Below, in pieces: positions 62,827-64,000 of a stretch of DNA of 64,000 nt (the first letter of the stretch is position 1; each line of letters begins with the position of its first letter). The notes beneath the pieces were generated by a model that saw only the letters and a program-made list of their open reading frames with translations, did no database searches and was not told the DNA's origin. Origin of the DNA: Nostoc commune NIES-4072 (GTDB lineage Bacteria > Cyanobacteriota > Cyanobacteriia > Cyanobacteriales > Nostocaceae); assembly GCF_003113895.1 (NCBI RefSeq), contig NZ_BDUD01000001.1, forward strand, positions 1,711,821-1,775,820, in the 5' to 3' direction. The position numbers and the translations under genes are program-made.

Positions 62827-64000
62827 ATGACAACACCCCAAGAAGTCTTGAAAAGAATTCAAGATGAAAAAATTGAACTGATTGATCTCAAATTCATCGA
62901 TACAGTAGGGACTTGGCAGCACCTCACACTGTACCAGAACCAAATCGATGAGACTGCATTTACTGATGGCGTACCTTTTGACGGTTCCAGCATTCGGGGT
63001 TGGAAAGCAATCAACGAATCAGATATGACGATGGTACTCGACCCCAACACTGCTTGGATCGACCCATTCATGGAAGTCCCAACGCTAAGTATAATTTGTA
63101 GTATTAAGGAACCTCGCACGGGTGAATGGTACAATCGTTGCCCACGCGTTATTGCCCAAAAAGCAATAGATTACCTGGTTTCCACTGGTGTTGGTGACAC
63201 AGCCTTCTTTGGCCCTGAAGCTGAGTTCTTTATCTTTGACAATGCTAGGTTTGCCCAAACCGCTAACGAAGGCTACTACTTCTTAGACTCCGAAGAAGGT
63301 GCTTGGAATTCCGGTAAAGCTGGTACAGAGAACAAACCCAACTTAGGTTACAAACCACGCTTCAAAGAAGGTTACTTCCCAGTCTCACCGACGGATTCTT
63401 TCCAAGATATCCGTACAGAGATGCTGTTGACGATGGCACAATTAGGTGTACCCATTGAAAAGCATCACCACGAAGTAGCCACTGGTGGTCAGTGCGAACT
63501 AGGTTTCCGCTTTGGCAAATTGATCGAAGCGGCTGACTGGTTGATGATTTACAAATATGTCATCAAGAACGTTGCCAAAAAACACGGCAAAACCGTCACC
63601 TTCATGCCAAAACCGATTTTTGGCGACAACGGTTCTGGAATGCACTGCCACCAATCCATCTGGAAAGACGGACAACCTCTGTTTGCAGGTGATAAGTATG
63701 CTGGTTTGAGCGACATGGCATTGCACTACATTGGTGGTCTTCTCAAACACGCACCAGCGCTGTTGGCAATTACCAACCCTAGCACCAACTCATATAAGCG
63801 CCTAGTACCTGGTTATGAAGCACCAGTAAACTTAGCTTACTCCCAAGGGAACCGTTCTGCTTCTATCCGTATTCCTTTATCTGGCACTAACCCCAAAGCC
63901 AAGCGTTTAGAATTCCGTTGTCCAGATGCTACTTCTAACCCCTACTTGGCATTTGCTGCAATGCTTTGTGCTGGTCTTGATGGCATCAAGAACAAAATCC
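62827..64000 (+). CDS. glnA: Glutamine synthetase type I (3' end outside window)
   Basis: The ATG at 62827 is preceded by AAGGAG. The first 391 codons are present and the gene runs off the right edge (about 470 expected). It joins ammonia to glutamate, the main nitrogen entry point. The blocks [23 protein letters not shown] (metal ligands), [23 protein letters not shown] and NRSASIRIP are all present. In heterocysts it assimilates fixed nitrogen. The NtcA-type promoter fits nitrogen control. Confidence 0.98.
   Translation, partial: MTTPQEVLKRIQDEKIELIDLKFIDTVGTWQHLTLYQNQIDETAFTDGVPFDGSSIRGWKAINESDMTMVLDPNTAWIDPFMEVPTLSIICSIKEPRTGEWYNRCPRVIAQKAIDYLVSTGVGDTAFFGPEAEFFIFDNARFAQTANEGYYFLDSEEGAWNSGKAGTENKPNLGYKPRFKEGYFPVSPTDSFQDIRTEMLLTMAQLGVPIEKHHHEVATGGQCELGFRFGKLIEAADWLMIYKYVIKNVAKKHGKTVTFMPKPIFGDNGSGMHCHQSIWKDGQPLFAGDKYAGLSDMALHYIGGLLKHAPALLAITNPSTNSYKRLVPGYEAPVNLAYSQGNRSASIRIPLSGTNPKAKRLEFRCPDATSNPYLAFAAMLCAGLDGIKNKI

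Overview
The window comes from a filamentous, heterocyst-forming cyanobacterium of the Nostoc/Anabaena type. The evidence is the very frequent GCGATCGC (HIP1) octamer, a phycobilisome core gene (apcF), CP12, a sucrose-phosphate phosphatase, a cyanobacteriochrome-type kinase, a hetF-like gene with NsiR1-like small-RNA repeats beside it, xisH/xisI, and many small palindromic repeats of the kind that litter Nostoc genomes. No tRNA, rRNA or CRISPR array was recognised.

Layout. 1-5 kb: a GH31 glucosidase running off the left edge, a decaying lipoprotein/NRAMP/PRC-barrel operon, and a Rieske-tailed FAD oxidoreductase. 5-12 kb: a squalene/phytoene synthase-family gene between two inverted MITE copies, a Ser/Thr kinase with pentapeptide repeats, an FHA protein, and recA with a LexA-like box. 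12.6-17.2 kb: a three-gene HNH cassette, a Phd/RelE toxin-antitoxin pair, and xseA/xseB split by an IS200/IS605 remnant. 17.2-32 kb: CheB, two very large hybrid histidine kinases, a 5'-truncated RTX gene, spp, ruvA and bioF. 32-37 kb: a conserved unknown, a lumenal thioredoxin-fold protein, murT-gatD, a Uma2 nuclease and two tandem-repeat arrays.

37.5-44 kb: hetF on the minus strand, then seven NsiR1-like sRNA units on the plus strand (five good, two decayed), then an IS607-type element whose tnpB is fused to the remains of a thioredoxin-like gene. 44-50 kb: a membrane subtilase, a small double-glycine peptide gene missed by ordinary length cut-offs, and a divergent mntC/mntAB metal transporter. 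50-52 kb: a gene graveyard with two copies of the same decayed esterase tail, a nonsense-mutated small gene and a perfect hairpin. 52-64 kb: a DUF697-type GTPase, a PEP-CTERM HAF-repeat protein, cp12, tlyA, xisH-xisI, a Z1-helicase two-gene operon that looks like a defence module, apcF, and glnA running off the right edge with an NtcA-type promoter.

The main themes are nitrogen and heterocyst regulation (hetF, the NsiR1 array, glnA, xisHI), sensing (two hybrid kinases, CheB, Ser/Thr kinase, FHA), and accessory or defence modules (HNH cassette, toxin-antitoxin, Z1 operon, Uma2). The strongest candidates for undescribed biology are the Z1 operon with its unknown 158-residue partner, the coiled-coil/linker/HNH cassette whose second and third proteins share a motif, and the 56-residue double-glycine peptide. 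All function assignments are from reading the sequence and recalled family knowledge; no database search was run.
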